From contig JAXDZV010000022.1 of the NCBI GenBank assembly GCA_034086705.1, positions 1-64,000 of the forward strand: a DNA stretch of 64,000 nucleotides, read 5' to 3'. The notes under the pieces are model-generated. The model did no database searches and was not told the DNA's origin. It saw only the letters and a program-made list of their open reading frames with translations. Below, in pieces: positions 52,682 through 61,856 of the stretch. Numbering within the stretch: position 1 is the first letter of the stretch; every line of letters starts with the position of its first letter. The position numbers were made by a program, and so were the translations under genes. This DNA comes from UMGS1225 sp034086705. GTDB taxonomy: Bacteria > Bacillota > Clostridia > Oscillospirales > CAG-272.

Positions 52682-55600
52682 TCACTGATAAGTCCGGCAT
52701 AACGGACGATACTTGCAATAGGTACAAGGTGTTTGATCTATCTCTTTGTGTCGCACATGAATCGGCAATGCATCCGCTTTGCCATCTTTAAGCTCCATAC
52801 AGATCTGCCGCACCACATCGCTCACTTGTTCTCGTAACTGCGTAAAATACGCTATATCTGCAACACTGTGTGATGCTCGAAGTGTGCCGTCACTTTTACA
52901 GCTTACAGGAATATACTTGCCCTGTAAAGACGGTTCCATGGCCCGCAATACTGAAAGGTCGTCGCATACGATTCCCTTGCGTTCCACTGCGTGCATAAGC
53001 AATGCCTCTTTTTCCTTACTACTTTCCGTGCCGCTGATAGAAAGGTTTGGTGTTGCCGCGCTTAGATATAAAACACCGGCCGGTTGAATACTTCCACCAT
53101 AACGAGATGCGCCGTTTTCCCATAAAGAGAAAAGGTATAAAAGCAACTGCAAATCTAAACCGTATTTCCAATATTCCGGTTTTAATTCTTGATTACCCGT
53201 TTTATAATCGATCACACGAACGTAAACATTTTCCCCTGCTTGCAACGTATCCACGCGATCAATCTTACCGTATATCCGTGCACAGGTCCCGTCGGGAAGC
53301 GGTATAGCAAGTGGTGAAACACCGTCTTCTCCAATCGACAATTCAAAATCTCGCGGCACAAATTGCATCTGTGAAAACTCTCCCACCATATTTTCTGCAA
53401 GTAGGACAGACGTATCCTTCAACCGGTTCACCAAATAGGCCAATCGGCTGTTTTTAAATTCTGATACACGTGTAAAACACAAAGATAGAAAATAGTCGTC
53501 TGTATATGCGGAGATTTTTTCGCGGATCCATGCATGATCTATTTTTTCTTCCGGTTGTGTCGAAACGTATGCTTTTAGAAAACGCTCCAAAACGGCATGC
53601 ATATAATTACCTATATCCAAAGTGGAAAAACTGGCTTTTTCTACACCGCGCAACCTCAGAACATACTCACAATAATAAGAAAAAGCGCATTTTGAAAAAG
53701 TGTTTAGACGCGCTTGTGTGAAAGCAAGGTCAGTGCCATAGAGTTGATGGCGAAGCAAGGGAGAAATTTGCATATACCGCACAGTGATCGGTACTGTTCC
53801 GGCATGCAGCCATGCCGAAAACTCTCCTTTTGTCCGATAATAGCGCAATAACGCATCTCCCAAAGGCGTATCGCGATATAAGGCTGCCAATTCAAAGCTT
53901 GCCCGCTCGCCTTCCACCAAAGAAATCGGATCTGCAACAACGGTAGGATCTGTAGGTACCAGCCATGGCAAAAGAATACGCACACGTTGCACCGCCATCG
54001 AACATTGAAGCGTTTGCCCAGCAAGATCTTTTTCGGCATACGAAATCACAAGCTTTTCTCGCGCAGATGCAACACTATCACAAAAATACAGCATTTCGTT
54101 AGCATTTTGTTGCTGTAAATCGTCAAAATGCGTCATACCGAGAGTTTGAAGAATCTCTTTTTCCGCATCTGTAAAAGTGCCGTTTTCCGTGCACGCTTGT
54201 GGAAATACACCTTCATTGGTACCAAAAAGATATATAAGACGGCACTGCTGTACACGGACAAGCTGTGCGTCTCCAACCGTAACCTCATCTACACATGCCG
54301 GTGTTCGCCCAAGTTCAAAATCAGACAAAACCAAATCCAGCAGTTTGGCAAACATGTCACAGTCTGCCTGTAAATCGCCACAAATTGAGACAACAGCATC
54401 CAAGGCTGAACAAAAAGCGGCATATGTTTGCCGCTCTTCCTGTGCCTTCGCATATTCTGCAGCCTCCGAAAATGAGCAAGCTCTTTGTGCAAGCTTTTCC
54501 GGCAAATGATTTTGCTTCAAATATGCATAAAGAGCGGTGGCGTATTCCCGTATGGTTTGTGCTTGTTCCATTGCCTGTGCAAATACCGAAAAAGATTCCG
54601 CAAAAGAGCGACGCATCGTATTAACAAGGGCAAGCGTCTGCGTGTCTTGCTCTGTAAAATGATCTGTGTAGCCGCTCGGGTGCATCTGCCATGGGGTACC
54701 ATTGACAAAATCGTCACCCATTAACTGCCAAACATAAACATAGTTTTCAAAAATGCAAATCTGTTGGGGCGTAAAATCAGAAAAACCGGTCTTGAGCAGT
54801 TCTATCACATCAGAACCGTTCAGACCGAAACGATGCAAATAGAACAGCCCTTTAATATATCGAATAAAAGGTTTGGTATCAAGCGGCGTATGTTTGGCAT
54901 AAAAGAACGGGATTTCATATTTTTCCAGCGCAGCATCCAAAATACCGGAAAACTGTTCAATACCACGCGTAAGCACAGCAATTTCACGGCAGCGATATCC
55001 TGCACGCAAATGTGCATGTATATCTCGAGCAATCGCCTCAGCCTCTGCCAATCGATTTTCACAGCAAAACAGACGTACACTTTCGTCAGCGGGTGGGATA
55101 GGTAATGCAGGCGGCGCATATGACCAGAGCTGCTTTGCCAAATATCCCAAAGCTCCCATAGAAGAACGGTCGATTTCCGGTAAAGAAAAAATCTGCGGTT
55201 CCTCAGGAGACGCCAAACGGGTAAGCAATCGTGCATGTTTATATAAGCCTGTGCGAATCAGATCAGCCTCCTCCTGCAAAAACGGGCAGGCGAAGGTGAC
55301 ACTGACGCTGTCACTTTGGTTGAAGATATGTCGCATAGTTTGATACTGCTGCGGTGTCATGCTGTAAAATCCGTCCAGATACACCGCCGTATTTGCAAAA
55401 AACGAATTGGTTTGCAGTACCCGATTCATGCGCTGCATATCATCCCCCGGATCATCGTATGCATCCGCGAGCAACGCGCTGTAACACGCGCGCAGTAAGG
55501 ACAAATCATGAAGCTTATTCTGAAGTAGTGGCGATTCGTCCGAATCTCTCAGGCATTTTTCAACCTTTTCAAGTTTTTCCGGCGTCAGCGTGTGCCTGGT

Positions 55601-55981
55601 ACACTCATCCATCGCTTGCAAAAGAGAATCGATTGCCGTTTTTTCAAACGGGTCTTTAATAGAAAAATACCGCATCTGTTTTTGCAGAGACAACAGCGTC
55701 ATACTCATCAACAGTCGTCTGGAGCCGCGATCAATATAGTGGTAAGCCAAGCCGCCAAAGCGACGGAAGACAGCGTTTGGCAAGCGTGTGAAGTTCAGGA
55801 TTTCCAGAGAAACAGTCGGTACTCCGGCCAATGCACGTGTCATGGAGATTTCAGCAGCAACAGAGGCCTGCTCCGGCACAAGCAAAAGAACCTTTTTACC
55901 GATCTCTAAATCTGCTCGGATCCACTCTGTCAGCAGAGTCGTTTTCCCGCTGCCGGAGCTACCGTATACAAATCGGATCAT
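52682..55981 (-). CDS. addB: ATP-dependent helicase/nuclease subunit B (AddB)
   Basis: A 1099-residue partner of AddA. It has Walker A YGSSGSGKTTLLTEW at the N-terminus, a large helicase-like middle part, and a RecB-type nuclease (VRVIDYKTGNQELK) whose 4Fe-4S Cys are visible as one upstream Cys (FSKCAFSYYCEY) and the C-terminal set CTYCKYRPLC. The ATG at 55981 (AGGAGGA upstream) is chosen over 56026. First gene of addB-addA-cdd-plsY with its own promoter. Confidence 0.94.
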   Translation of the reverse strand: MIRFVYGSSGSGKTTLLTEWIRADLEIGKKVLLLVPEQASVAAEISMTRALAGVPTVSLEILNFTRLPNAVFRRFGGLAYHYIDRGSRRLLMSMTLLSLQKQMRYFSIKDPFEKTAIDSLLQAMDECTRHTLTPEKLEKVEKCLRDSDESPLLQNKLHDLSLLRACYSALLADAYDDPGDDMQRMNRVLQTNSFFANTAVYLDGFYSMTPQQYQTMRHIFNQSDSVSVTFACPFLQEEADLIRTGLYKHARLLTRLASPEEPQIFSLPEIDRSSMGALGYLAKQLWSYAPPALPIPPADESVRLFCCENRLAEAEAIARDIHAHLRAGYRCREIAVLTRGIEQFSGILDAALEKYEIPFFYAKHTPLDTKPFIRYIKGLFYLHRFGLNGSDVIELLKTGFSDFTPQQICIFENYVYVWQLMGDDFVNGTPWQMHPSGYTDHFTEQDTQTLALVNTMRRSFAESFSVFAQAMEQAQTIREYATALYAYLKQNHLPEKLAQRACSFSEAAEYAKAQEERQTYAAFCSALDAVVSICGDLQADCDMFAKLLDLVLSDFELGRTPACVDEVTVGDAQLVRVQQCRLIYLFGTNEGVFPQACTENGTFTDAEKEILQTLGMTHFDDLQQQNANEMLYFCDSVASAREKLVISYAEKDLAGQTLQCSMAVQRVRILLPWLVPTDPTVVADPISLVEGERASFELAALYRDTPLGDALLRYYRTKGEFSAWLHAGTVPITVRYMQISPLLRHQLYGTDLAFTQARLNTFSKCAFSYYCEYVLRLRGVEKASFSTLDIGNYMHAVLERFLKAYVSTQPEEKIDHAWIREKISAYTDDYFLSLCFTRVSEFKNSRLAYLVNRLKDTSVLLAENMVGEFSQMQFVPRDFELSIGEDGVSPLAIPLPDGTCARIYGKIDRVDTLQAGENVYVRVIDYKTGNQELKPEYWKYGLDLQLLLYLFSLWENGASRYGGSIQPAGVLYLSAATPNLSISGTESSKEKEALLMHAVERKGIVCDDLSVLRAMEPSLQGKYIPVSCKSDGTLRASHSVADIAYFTQLREQVSDVVRQICMELKDGKADALPIHVRHKEIDQTPCTYCKYRPLCRTYQ

Positions 55982-56033
55982 GTATATGCATCCTCCTGCC
56001 GTATTGTCAAATCCTGTCGTTTTCAATGTCAGT

Positions 56034-56062
56034 ATTTTAACATAAAATCCTTACCATGTCAA
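56034..56062 (-). promoter_or_regulatory. promoter of addB-addA-cdd-plsY
   Basis: On the minus strand, TTGACA (56057-56062) and TAAAAT (56034-56039) with a 17-bp spacer. Confidence 0.75.
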
Positions 56063-56088
56063 CGAAGATAGCACAACTAGTACCGCCC

Positions 56089-56454
56089 TTATTTGCTTTT
56101 TCCGGAAAAAAAGAGCGCTGTGAGATATCCGAATGTCATAGCTGCCGTGATTCCACCTGCACAACCGGAAAGACCGCCTGTAAAAACACCGGCAAGTCCG
56201 GTTTGGCTAACGGCCTTTTCGACGCCTTTGGCTAAAAGATATCCGAATCCTGTCAAAGGTGTCGTAGCACCGCAATCTGCAAAGCGCACTAAGGGCTCAT
56301 ACAATCCAACCGCTGTCAGCAGAACGCCTACACAAACATATAAAACCAAAATACGTGCAGGTGTTAGCTTTGTTAAGTCTATTAACACTTGAGCAATTGC
56401 GCAAAGCCCTCCACCCACAGCAAACACTTTAACAAACAATAAAAACATATCCAT
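56089..56454 (-). CDS. spoVAE: stage V sporulation protein AE
   Basis: A 121-residue membrane protein of the SpoVAE (SpoVAEb) family, part of the channel that moves dipicolinic acid into the developing spore and out during germination. Four hydrophobic helices and the GGGLCAIAQVLIDLTKLTPA and GFGYLLAKG signatures are present. The ATG at 56454 (GGAGGAC upstream) is used; a longer frame overlaps spoVAD and is not real. It follows spoVAD by 2 bp. Confidence 0.94.
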   Translation of the reverse strand: MDMFLLFVKVFAVGGGLCAIAQVLIDLTKLTPARILVLYVCVGVLLTAVGLYEPLVRFADCGATTPLTGFGYLLAKGVEKAVSQTGLAGVFTGGLSGCAGGITAAMTFGYLTALFFSGKSK

Positions 56455-56456
56455 TT

Positions 56457-57452
56457 TTAGTCCTCCGCAGCAGTGAAATGAACTGCGTGTGCAATAGCCG
56501 GAATGCTCTCTCCTTGCAAAAGCGTTCCCGGATTCATCATTGCTCCCGTTCCAACCAACAGTACATGGTGCCATTCGCCTTTTGCGAGTTTAGAAAACAC
56601 CAAGGAGCCAAGTACAGCAGCAGAGCAACCACAACCCGAGCCGCCACTGTGCGTGTCTTGCAATTTGTTCGCATAGATCATTAAGCCGCAATCATTATAG
56701 ACAGAAGCAATATCATATCCATGTGTCTGCATCTGTTCTAAGACAATTGCATGCCCAACCGCACCTAAATCCCCGGTTAAAATTGCGTCAAACGTAGACG
56801 GTGCTGTCCCGCTCTCCTGAAAATAACGCACCAACGTGTCAACCGCTGCAGGCGCCATAGCAGCACCCATGTTATTTGCATCGGTAATACCGAGATCTCG
56901 TACACGGCCCGGCATTACATCTGCAACATATATTTTTTCTTTCGTATTACGCAATAATACCGCACAGCAACCTGTTACCGTCCATTGCGCACTCGGTGGA
57001 CGCTGTCCGCCGTATTCGATCGGCAAACGATACTGTCGCTCCGCAGAACAAAAATGTGAGGAAGAAATGGCTGCTGCCGTATTCGCATACCCGGCATTTA
57101 CCGCGCAACCTGCAAGCAAAATTCCTTCTGCCATAGTAGAACAAGCGCCATATAAACCGATATACGGCATATCAAATGCACGCAACCCATATGCCGATCC
57201 CGCACATTGATTGAGCAAGTCTCCTGCAAAAGCAACATCTATGTCAGAATCACGCAATTTTGCTTTTTTAAGCATTAGTCCAAATGCCATATGCTGCATT
57301 TCACTTTCGGCGCGTTCCCATGTCTGTACGCCAAATCGATTGTCAGCGCTGTGTAAGTCGAACAGCTCACCAAGCGGACCGGAATGTTCTTTTTCTCCGA
57401 CTACCGTTGCATAGCTGCAAACACCCGGTCGCTTAAAAAAACGAATCAGCAA
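56457..57452 (-). CDS. spoVAD: stage V sporulation protein AD
   Basis: A 331-residue thiolase-fold protein that binds dipicolinic acid. Recognisable blocks are FGVQTWERAESEMQ, FAGDLLNQCAGSAYGLR, GLYGACSTMAEGI and the C-terminal LLVGTGAMMNP. The start is a TTG at 57452: GGAGGTGG lies 6 bp upstream, and the codon overlaps the spoVAC stop by 7 nt. Middle gene of spoVAC-AD-AE, the minimal clostridial spoVA operon. Confidence 0.94.
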   Translation of the reverse strand: MLIRFFKRPGVCSYATVVGEKEHSGPLGELFDLHSADNRFGVQTWERAESEMQHMAFGLMLKKAKLRDSDIDVAFAGDLLNQCAGSAYGLRAFDMPYIGLYGACSTMAEGILLAGCAVNAGYANTAAAISSSHFCSAERQYRLPIEYGGQRPPSAQWTVTGCCAVLLRNTKEKIYVADVMPGRVRDLGITDANNMGAAMAPAAVDTLVRYFQESGTAPSTFDAILTGDLGAVGHAIVLEQMQTHGYDIASVYNDCGLMIYANKLQDTHSGGSGCGCSAAVLGSLVFSKLAKGEWHHVLLVGTGAMMNPGTLLQGESIPAIAHAVHFTAAED

Positions 57453-57907
57453 ACAACGCCACCTCCACACAATGAAATAATCCAAAACACGATGCCGTAC
57501 AAAACAGATGACAGCGTCCCATATAAAATGACCGGACCGGCAATCGTAAAAATCTTTGCTCCGACACCAAGAATAAATCCTTCTGCCTTTGTATCAATTG
57601 CCGGCGCAACAACCGCATTAGCAAATCCCGTAATCGGTACCAGGGTGCCGGCTCCGGCAAATTTGGCAATTCGGTCAAACACGCCGATTCCGGTAAACAG
57701 TGCAGCCAAAAAGATCAAAGTAATGCTTACCATGAGCCTGGCAATCTCCTCCGATAAGGAAAACGCTCGATATAGAAAATATAGACCCTGCGCAATACAG
57801 CAGATTCCTCCGCCCACCAAAAACGCATATAATGTGTTTTTCCACAGTGGGGAGTTTTTGCTCTTTTTCGCTGCATAACGCTGATAGGTCTTTGTGTCAA
57901 ATTGCAT
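57446..57907 (-). CDS. spoVAC: stage V sporulation protein AC
   Basis: A 153-residue membrane protein of the SpoVAC family, proposed mechanosensitive channel part of the spore dipicolinate transporter. Family features include YQRYAAKKSKNSPLWKN, AFLVGGGICCIAQGL and GFANAVVAPAIDTKAEGFI, with four hydrophobic helices. GGAAGGTGAG precedes the ATG. The promoter is not obvious; a sigma-G type would be expected. Confidence 0.95.
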   Translation of the reverse strand: MQFDTKTYQRYAAKKSKNSPLWKNTLYAFLVGGGICCIAQGLYFLYRAFSLSEEIARLMVSITLIFLAALFTGIGVFDRIAKFAGAGTLVPITGFANAVVAPAIDTKAEGFILGVGAKIFTIAGPVILYGTLSSVLYGIVFWIISLCGGGVVC

Positions 57908-57966
57908 TTTAAATTCTCACCTTCCTTTTTTGTAGTTTATCCGCGTGCAGCACAAACATACAGCAT

Positions 57967-57995
57967 TTGACACATTCCCAAAAAACCGTTATAAT
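57967..57995 (+). promoter_or_regulatory. full-consensus promoter of the ABC-F gene
   Basis: A perfect TTGACA (57967-57972) and perfect TATAAT (57990-57995) with exactly 17 bp between. Confidence 0.9.
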
Positions 57996-58029
57996 ATATG
58001 CTGCAATTTCGTACAACTCGGAGTAAAAT

Positions 58030-59940
58030 GTGAATATACTAACACTTGAAAAAGTCGGCGTTTCTTTCGGCGCACGCACTCTTTTCCGCGATGTCAGCTT
58101 TTCCCTGGACGGAAAAGACCGCCTCGGAATCGTCGGAGTCAACGGGGCTGGCAAATCTACTTTGCTTCGCCTGATCGCAGAACACAATGAACCAGACAAC
58201 GGCACAGTTTATATCAATAAGGATATCAGCATCGGTATGCTGGCACAAAACCCCACTTTTGCCGAAAACGGAACCGTATACCAGACAATGCTGCTTGCCT
58301 TTTCTTCCCTGCTAAAACAGGAAAAACAAATTGAAGCCCTCCAACACAAGTTGGATACACAAACCGCTGCCCTTGCAGAAGAAGAACGAATCAGCCTGGC
58401 TTGCCAGTATACAGCTCTTTGTGATCACTTTCGACAAGAGGGTGGATATATTTTCCGTGCCCGCACACGCTCCATGCTGCTTTCTGCCGGTTTCTCCGAA
58501 GATATGTTTTCTCTTCCGATTACGGATTTAAGCGGCGGGCAAAGAACCCGCCTTTGCCTGGTACGTCTCTTGCTAGGCGCACCGCAACTGCTTTTGTTGG
58601 ACGAGCCAACCAACCATCTTGATTTTCCCACACTTTCATGGCTGGAATCGGAGATACGCGCCTATCCGGGCGCAGTGATGGTTATTTCACACGACCGCTA
58701 TTTTCTTGACCGCGTTACAAATAAAACTCTTTGCATCGAAAACGAATGCGCAACGTTATACCAAGGCAATTATACAGCCTATGTTGCTAAGAAAAAACAA
58801 GACTTGGAAATTGCTGAAAAGCATTATAAAAATCAGCAAAGAGAAATCGCACGAATTGAAGCATACATTGCCAAACAGCGTCAATGGAACCGTGAACGTA
58901 ATATCATTGCCGCCGAAAGCAGGCAAAAAATGCTTGATAAAATGGTGCGCCTAGAGCAGCCAAAGCAACCGGCAGCGTCTGTACAAATATCTTTTGATAC
59001 AGACGGCCAAACCGGGCAAGAAGTATTGATTTTAGAAAATCTTACAAAAAGCTATCCGGGCCATTCACTGTTTTCACAGATAAACACCGTCATACACCGG
59101 CAGGAGCGCGTGTTCGTTCTCGGCCCAAACGGATGTGGGAAATCAACCTTTCTCAAAATTCTCGCCGGACGGTTAATGCCGGACGCTGGAACATTTCGAT
59201 TTGGGTATCGCACGCAGATCGGTTATTATGATCAGGAACAGCAGGAATTAAACCCGAACAATACCGTCTTAGAAGAACTTTGGGAAGCCTATCACGAAAA
59301 AAACGAAGTGGAAATCCGTTCTCTTTTGGCACGCTTTCTCTTTTTTGCAGATGATATGGAAAAGAAGATAAGCGCTCTCAGCGGCGGCGAGCGAGCCCGT
59401 CTGACGCTTTGTAAATTAATTTTGGCACATGCAAATGTGCTGATTTTAGATGAGCCGACAAATCATCTGGATATTCCCTCACGAGAGGCACTGGAAGATG
59501 CCTTACTTGCTTTTCCAGGCACTTTGATTATCGTTTCACATGATAGATACTTTATCGATAAATTGGCAACACGCATCTTTGAATTGAACGAAGGTTTTTT
59601 TGCGGATTATCGTGATACTTATCAAACATATCTTGCAAGAAAAACAGAAAGCCGGACCATTCTTCCTCCCTCCGAAAAAAAGAAGGCGGGGAAAGAAGAA
59701 TATGTCCGGCAAAAGGAACTGCAGGCACAGCGCAGAAAATACGAAAATGCCAAACGACGTATTCATGAATCCTGCGAAAAAATAGAGGCGCGTATCACAG
59801 CCATTGACGCAGAAGCAAAGGCAGAGGCTGCATTTGATTATTTGCGCCTTTCCGAATTATATGCAGAAAAAGAGGAACTGGAAAATCAGCTTTTGTCTTT
59901 ATATGAAGAGTCAGAAACACTGCAGGAACAAAGTTTTTAA
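58030..59940 (+). CDS. ABC-F family ATPase (ribosome-associated type)
   Basis: A 636-residue soluble protein with two ABC ATPase domains and no membrane part. First domain: GVNGAGKST, LSGGQRTRLCLVRLL, LLLDEPTNHLDF. Second: GPNGCGKST, LSGGERARLTLCKLIL, LILDEPTNHLD. Between them is an interdomain linker rich in Lys/Arg (about 240-310) and at the end a coiled-coil (about 545-632). ABC-F proteins act on the ribosomal E site; some give antibiotic resistance, but the long C-terminal coiled-coil and general layout favour a housekeeping Uup/YdiF-like member. The start is GTG at 58030 (CGGAG upstream), behind a full-consensus promoter. Confidence 0.88.
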   Translation: MNILTLEKVGVSFGARTLFRDVSFSLDGKDRLGIVGVNGAGKSTLLRLIAEHNEPDNGTVYINKDISIGMLAQNPTFAENGTVYQTMLLAFSSLLKQEKQIEALQHKLDTQTAALAEEERISLACQYTALCDHFRQEGGYIFRARTRSMLLSAGFSEDMFSLPITDLSGGQRTRLCLVRLLLGAPQLLLLDEPTNHLDFPTLSWLESEIRAYPGAVMVISHDRYFLDRVTNKTLCIENECATLYQGNYTAYVAKKKQDLEIAEKHYKNQQREIARIEAYIAKQRQWNRERNIIAAESRQKMLDKMVRLEQPKQPAASVQISFDTDGQTGQEVLILENLTKSYPGHSLFSQINTVIHRQERVFVLGPNGCGKSTFLKILAGRLMPDAGTFRFGYRTQIGYYDQEQQELNPNNTVLEELWEAYHEKNEVEIRSLLARFLFFADDMEKKISALSGGERARLTLCKLILAHANVLILDEPTNHLDIPSREALEDALLAFPGTLIIVSHDRYFIDKLATRIFELNEGFFADYRDTYQTYLARKTESRTILPPSEKKKAGKEEYVRQKELQAQRRKYENAKRRIHESCEKIEARITAIDAEAKAEAAFDYLRLSELYAEKEELENQLLSLYEESETLQEQSF

Positions 59941-59953
59941 CATCCAATTAGAA

Positions 59954-60427
59954 TTATTTTTCAAACCCGTGCACAAAACCGTCCAGCGCAGCCGAACAGA
60001 TGTCCCCGCCGATCACTTTATTTTTATACATAAGTAAATTCAAATAGACCGGGCCATCGTAATTTGGATAATTGGTAACCGCATAGGTGTACCGCATCAC
60101 GGTTTTGCCGCGATATCTCTCTAAATTCAAACCCTGTGCTTGCTGAATCGCATTATAGCTTTCATAAACTGTATCAAATTCAGCAGGAACTGTTACTGCT
60201 TCTGTTTCTGTCGGAGTCGGCGAAATTTCCCAACCGAACTGTTTTGCAAATGCAATGCGGTCTGTGTCGTCTTTGATATGATCATAGTTTATTTTGCCGT
60301 CACCGATCGATGCGGATACTTCCTCATATTCCGGTACAAGCACAAGCAAAGCTATCAACGCCATTACAGACACAACGATGACAGCGATAAATTTAATAGA
60401 CGTTGCTTTCAACGAATATACAAACAT
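59954..60427 (-). CDS. DUF4830-domain protein, membrane-anchored
   Basis: A 157-residue protein with an N-terminal membrane anchor (FIAVIVVSVMALIALLVLV, about residues 13-31) and an outer DUF4830-type domain: RIAFAKQFGWEISPTP, VTVPAEFDTVYESYN, YTYAVTNYPNYDGPVY and NKVIGGDICSA. The function of the family is not known to me. The ATG at 60427 (GGGGGA upstream) is used rather than 60451. It is convergent with the ABC-F gene, 13 bp between stops. Confidence 0.78.
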   Translation of the reverse strand: MFVYSLKATSIKFIAVIVVSVMALIALLVLVPEYEEVSASIGDGKINYDHIKDDTDRIAFAKQFGWEISPTPTETEAVTVPAEFDTVYESYNAIQQAQGLNLERYRGKTVMRYTYAVTNYPNYDGPVYLNLLMYKNKVIGGDICSAALDGFVHGFEK

Positions 60428-60521
60428 TCTGTTTTCCCCCATGGTTTTCAATCAGTGCTATATTCTATGCACCTTATGTTTATATCATGAAAACCGTTTT
60501 CAAAAAGATACATCCGATACA

Positions 60522-60550
60522 TTGACTTATCCAGCACTGTATGATAAAAT
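60522..60550 (+). promoter_or_regulatory. promoter of the LarA-like/gnd/kinase cluster
   Basis: TTGACT (60522-60527) and TAAAAT (60545-60550) with a 17-bp spacer, 22 bp before the start codon. Confidence 0.65.
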
Positions 60551-60571
60551 GACACGGATCGGAGGTTTTTT

Positions 60572-61831
60572 ATGGTTTTACAGACAAACGGCGTCATATC
60601 CGAAGACGAAATAAGAGAAGCATTATGCCACACACTTTCTTGCGTGGACAAACCCTTACGGAAAGTATTATTGCTTCCGCCGGACTACACCCGTATGTAT
60701 TCAGGCGCCGGCACGATCACAAAAATTCTATATCAATTGCTATCGCCAAATTGTCAGATAGACGTCATGCCGGCACTTGGTACGCATGTTCCCATGAGTC
60801 AACAAGAGTGCAATGATTTTTTCGAGGGAGTTGTTCCATATGAAAAATTAATCGTACACCACTGGCGGGATGATGTTATAAAGATCGGTGAAGTCCCCGC
60901 AGCATTCGTATCGGAAGTTTCTGAGGGATTGGTGTGCGAAGCAATAAATGTAGAAGTTAACAAGCTTTTACTGGATCCATCGTATGATTTGATTGTATCA
61001 ATCGGTCAGGTCGTACCGCATGAAGTTGTCGGTATGGCTAACTATTCGAAAAATATTTTTGTCGGATGCGGTGGTGCTTCTATGATCAACGCCAGCCATA
61101 TGCTCGGTGCATTTTACGGTATGGAACGTATTATGGGAAAAGATTTTTCTCCAGTACGCCGTGTATTTGATTATGCACAGGAGCATTTTTTACAGGATTT
61201 ACCGCTGCTGTACATTTTAACATGTACTACGAATACCCAAGGCCGTACCAACCTTCATGGATTATACATCGGCAATAACCGGAGCATTTTTGAGCAAGCA
61301 GTCGCGCAAAGTCAAAAAACAAATATTATTCATTTAGAACAACCTTTGCAAACCTGCGTGGTCTATCTGGACCCGCGTGAATTTAAAAGTACTTGGCTTG
61401 GGAACAAAGCAATCTATCGCACACGAATGGCCATTGCCGACGGTGGCGAACTTATCATTTTAGCACCGGGTATTGAGCGATTCGGAGAAGATCCAGAGGT
61501 AGACCGATTGATTCGGAAATATGGATATGTCGGCAGGCAGCGTATTTTAGAGTTGGTAAAAACGGAACCGGAGCTTCGTGCTAATCTCTCTGTGGCTGCT
61601 CATCTGATTCATGGTTCTTCCGACGGACGTTTCCGCATTACATATTGCACCAAAGCCTTAACCGAAAAACAAGTGCGCTCCGTCGGTTTTTCCTATCTAC
61701 CGTATGACACTGCGCAAGCACGTTATCCATTAAAGTCATGCAAAGATGGATTCTGCAAAATTGCAGATCAAACCGTATTCTATATCAGCAACCCTGCCCT
61801 CGGCCTTTGGGACGCTGATTTGAATCAATAA
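60572..61831 (+). CDS. LarA-family nickel-pincer racemase/epimerase (DUF2088)
   Basis: A 419-residue member of the lactate racemase (LarA) family. The N-terminal PPDYTRMYSGAG matches the family DxTR block, and the catalytic and metal residues line up with L. plantarum LarA: H72 (ALGTH), H150 and K160 (VVPHEVVGMANYSK), H176 (NASH). The spacing H150-K160-H176 (10 and 16 residues) equals that of LarA H174-K184-H200, so binding of the nickel-pincer nucleotide is expected. Genes for its synthesis (larB, larC, larE) are not in the window. The neighbours gnd and a PfkB sugar kinase suggest an aldonate such as gluconate or mannonate as substrate rather than lactate; this is inference. Confidence 0.85.
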   Translation: MVLQTNGVISEDEIREALCHTLSCVDKPLRKVLLLPPDYTRMYSGAGTITKILYQLLSPNCQIDVMPALGTHVPMSQQECNDFFEGVVPYEKLIVHHWRDDVIKIGEVPAAFVSEVSEGLVCEAINVEVNKLLLDPSYDLIVSIGQVVPHEVVGMANYSKNIFVGCGGASMINASHMLGAFYGMERIMGKDFSPVRRVFDYAQEHFLQDLPLLYILTCTTNTQGRTNLHGLYIGNNRSIFEQAVAQSQKTNIIHLEQPLQTCVVYLDPREFKSTWLGNKAIYRTRMAIADGGELIILAPGIERFGEDPEVDRLIRKYGYVGRQRILELVKTEPELRANLSVAAHLIHGSSDGRFRITYCTKALTEKQVRSVGFSYLPYDTAQARYPLKSCKDGFCKIADQTVFYISNPALGLWDADLNQ

Positions 61832-61856
61832 ATCTATACAAGAAAAGGTGATAAAA

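Noticed and set aside
58030..59940. ABC-F protein as an antibiotic resistance factor
   Set aside because: No mobile context, no leader peptide/attenuator; long C-terminal coiled-coil and full-consensus promoter suggest a housekeeping member.
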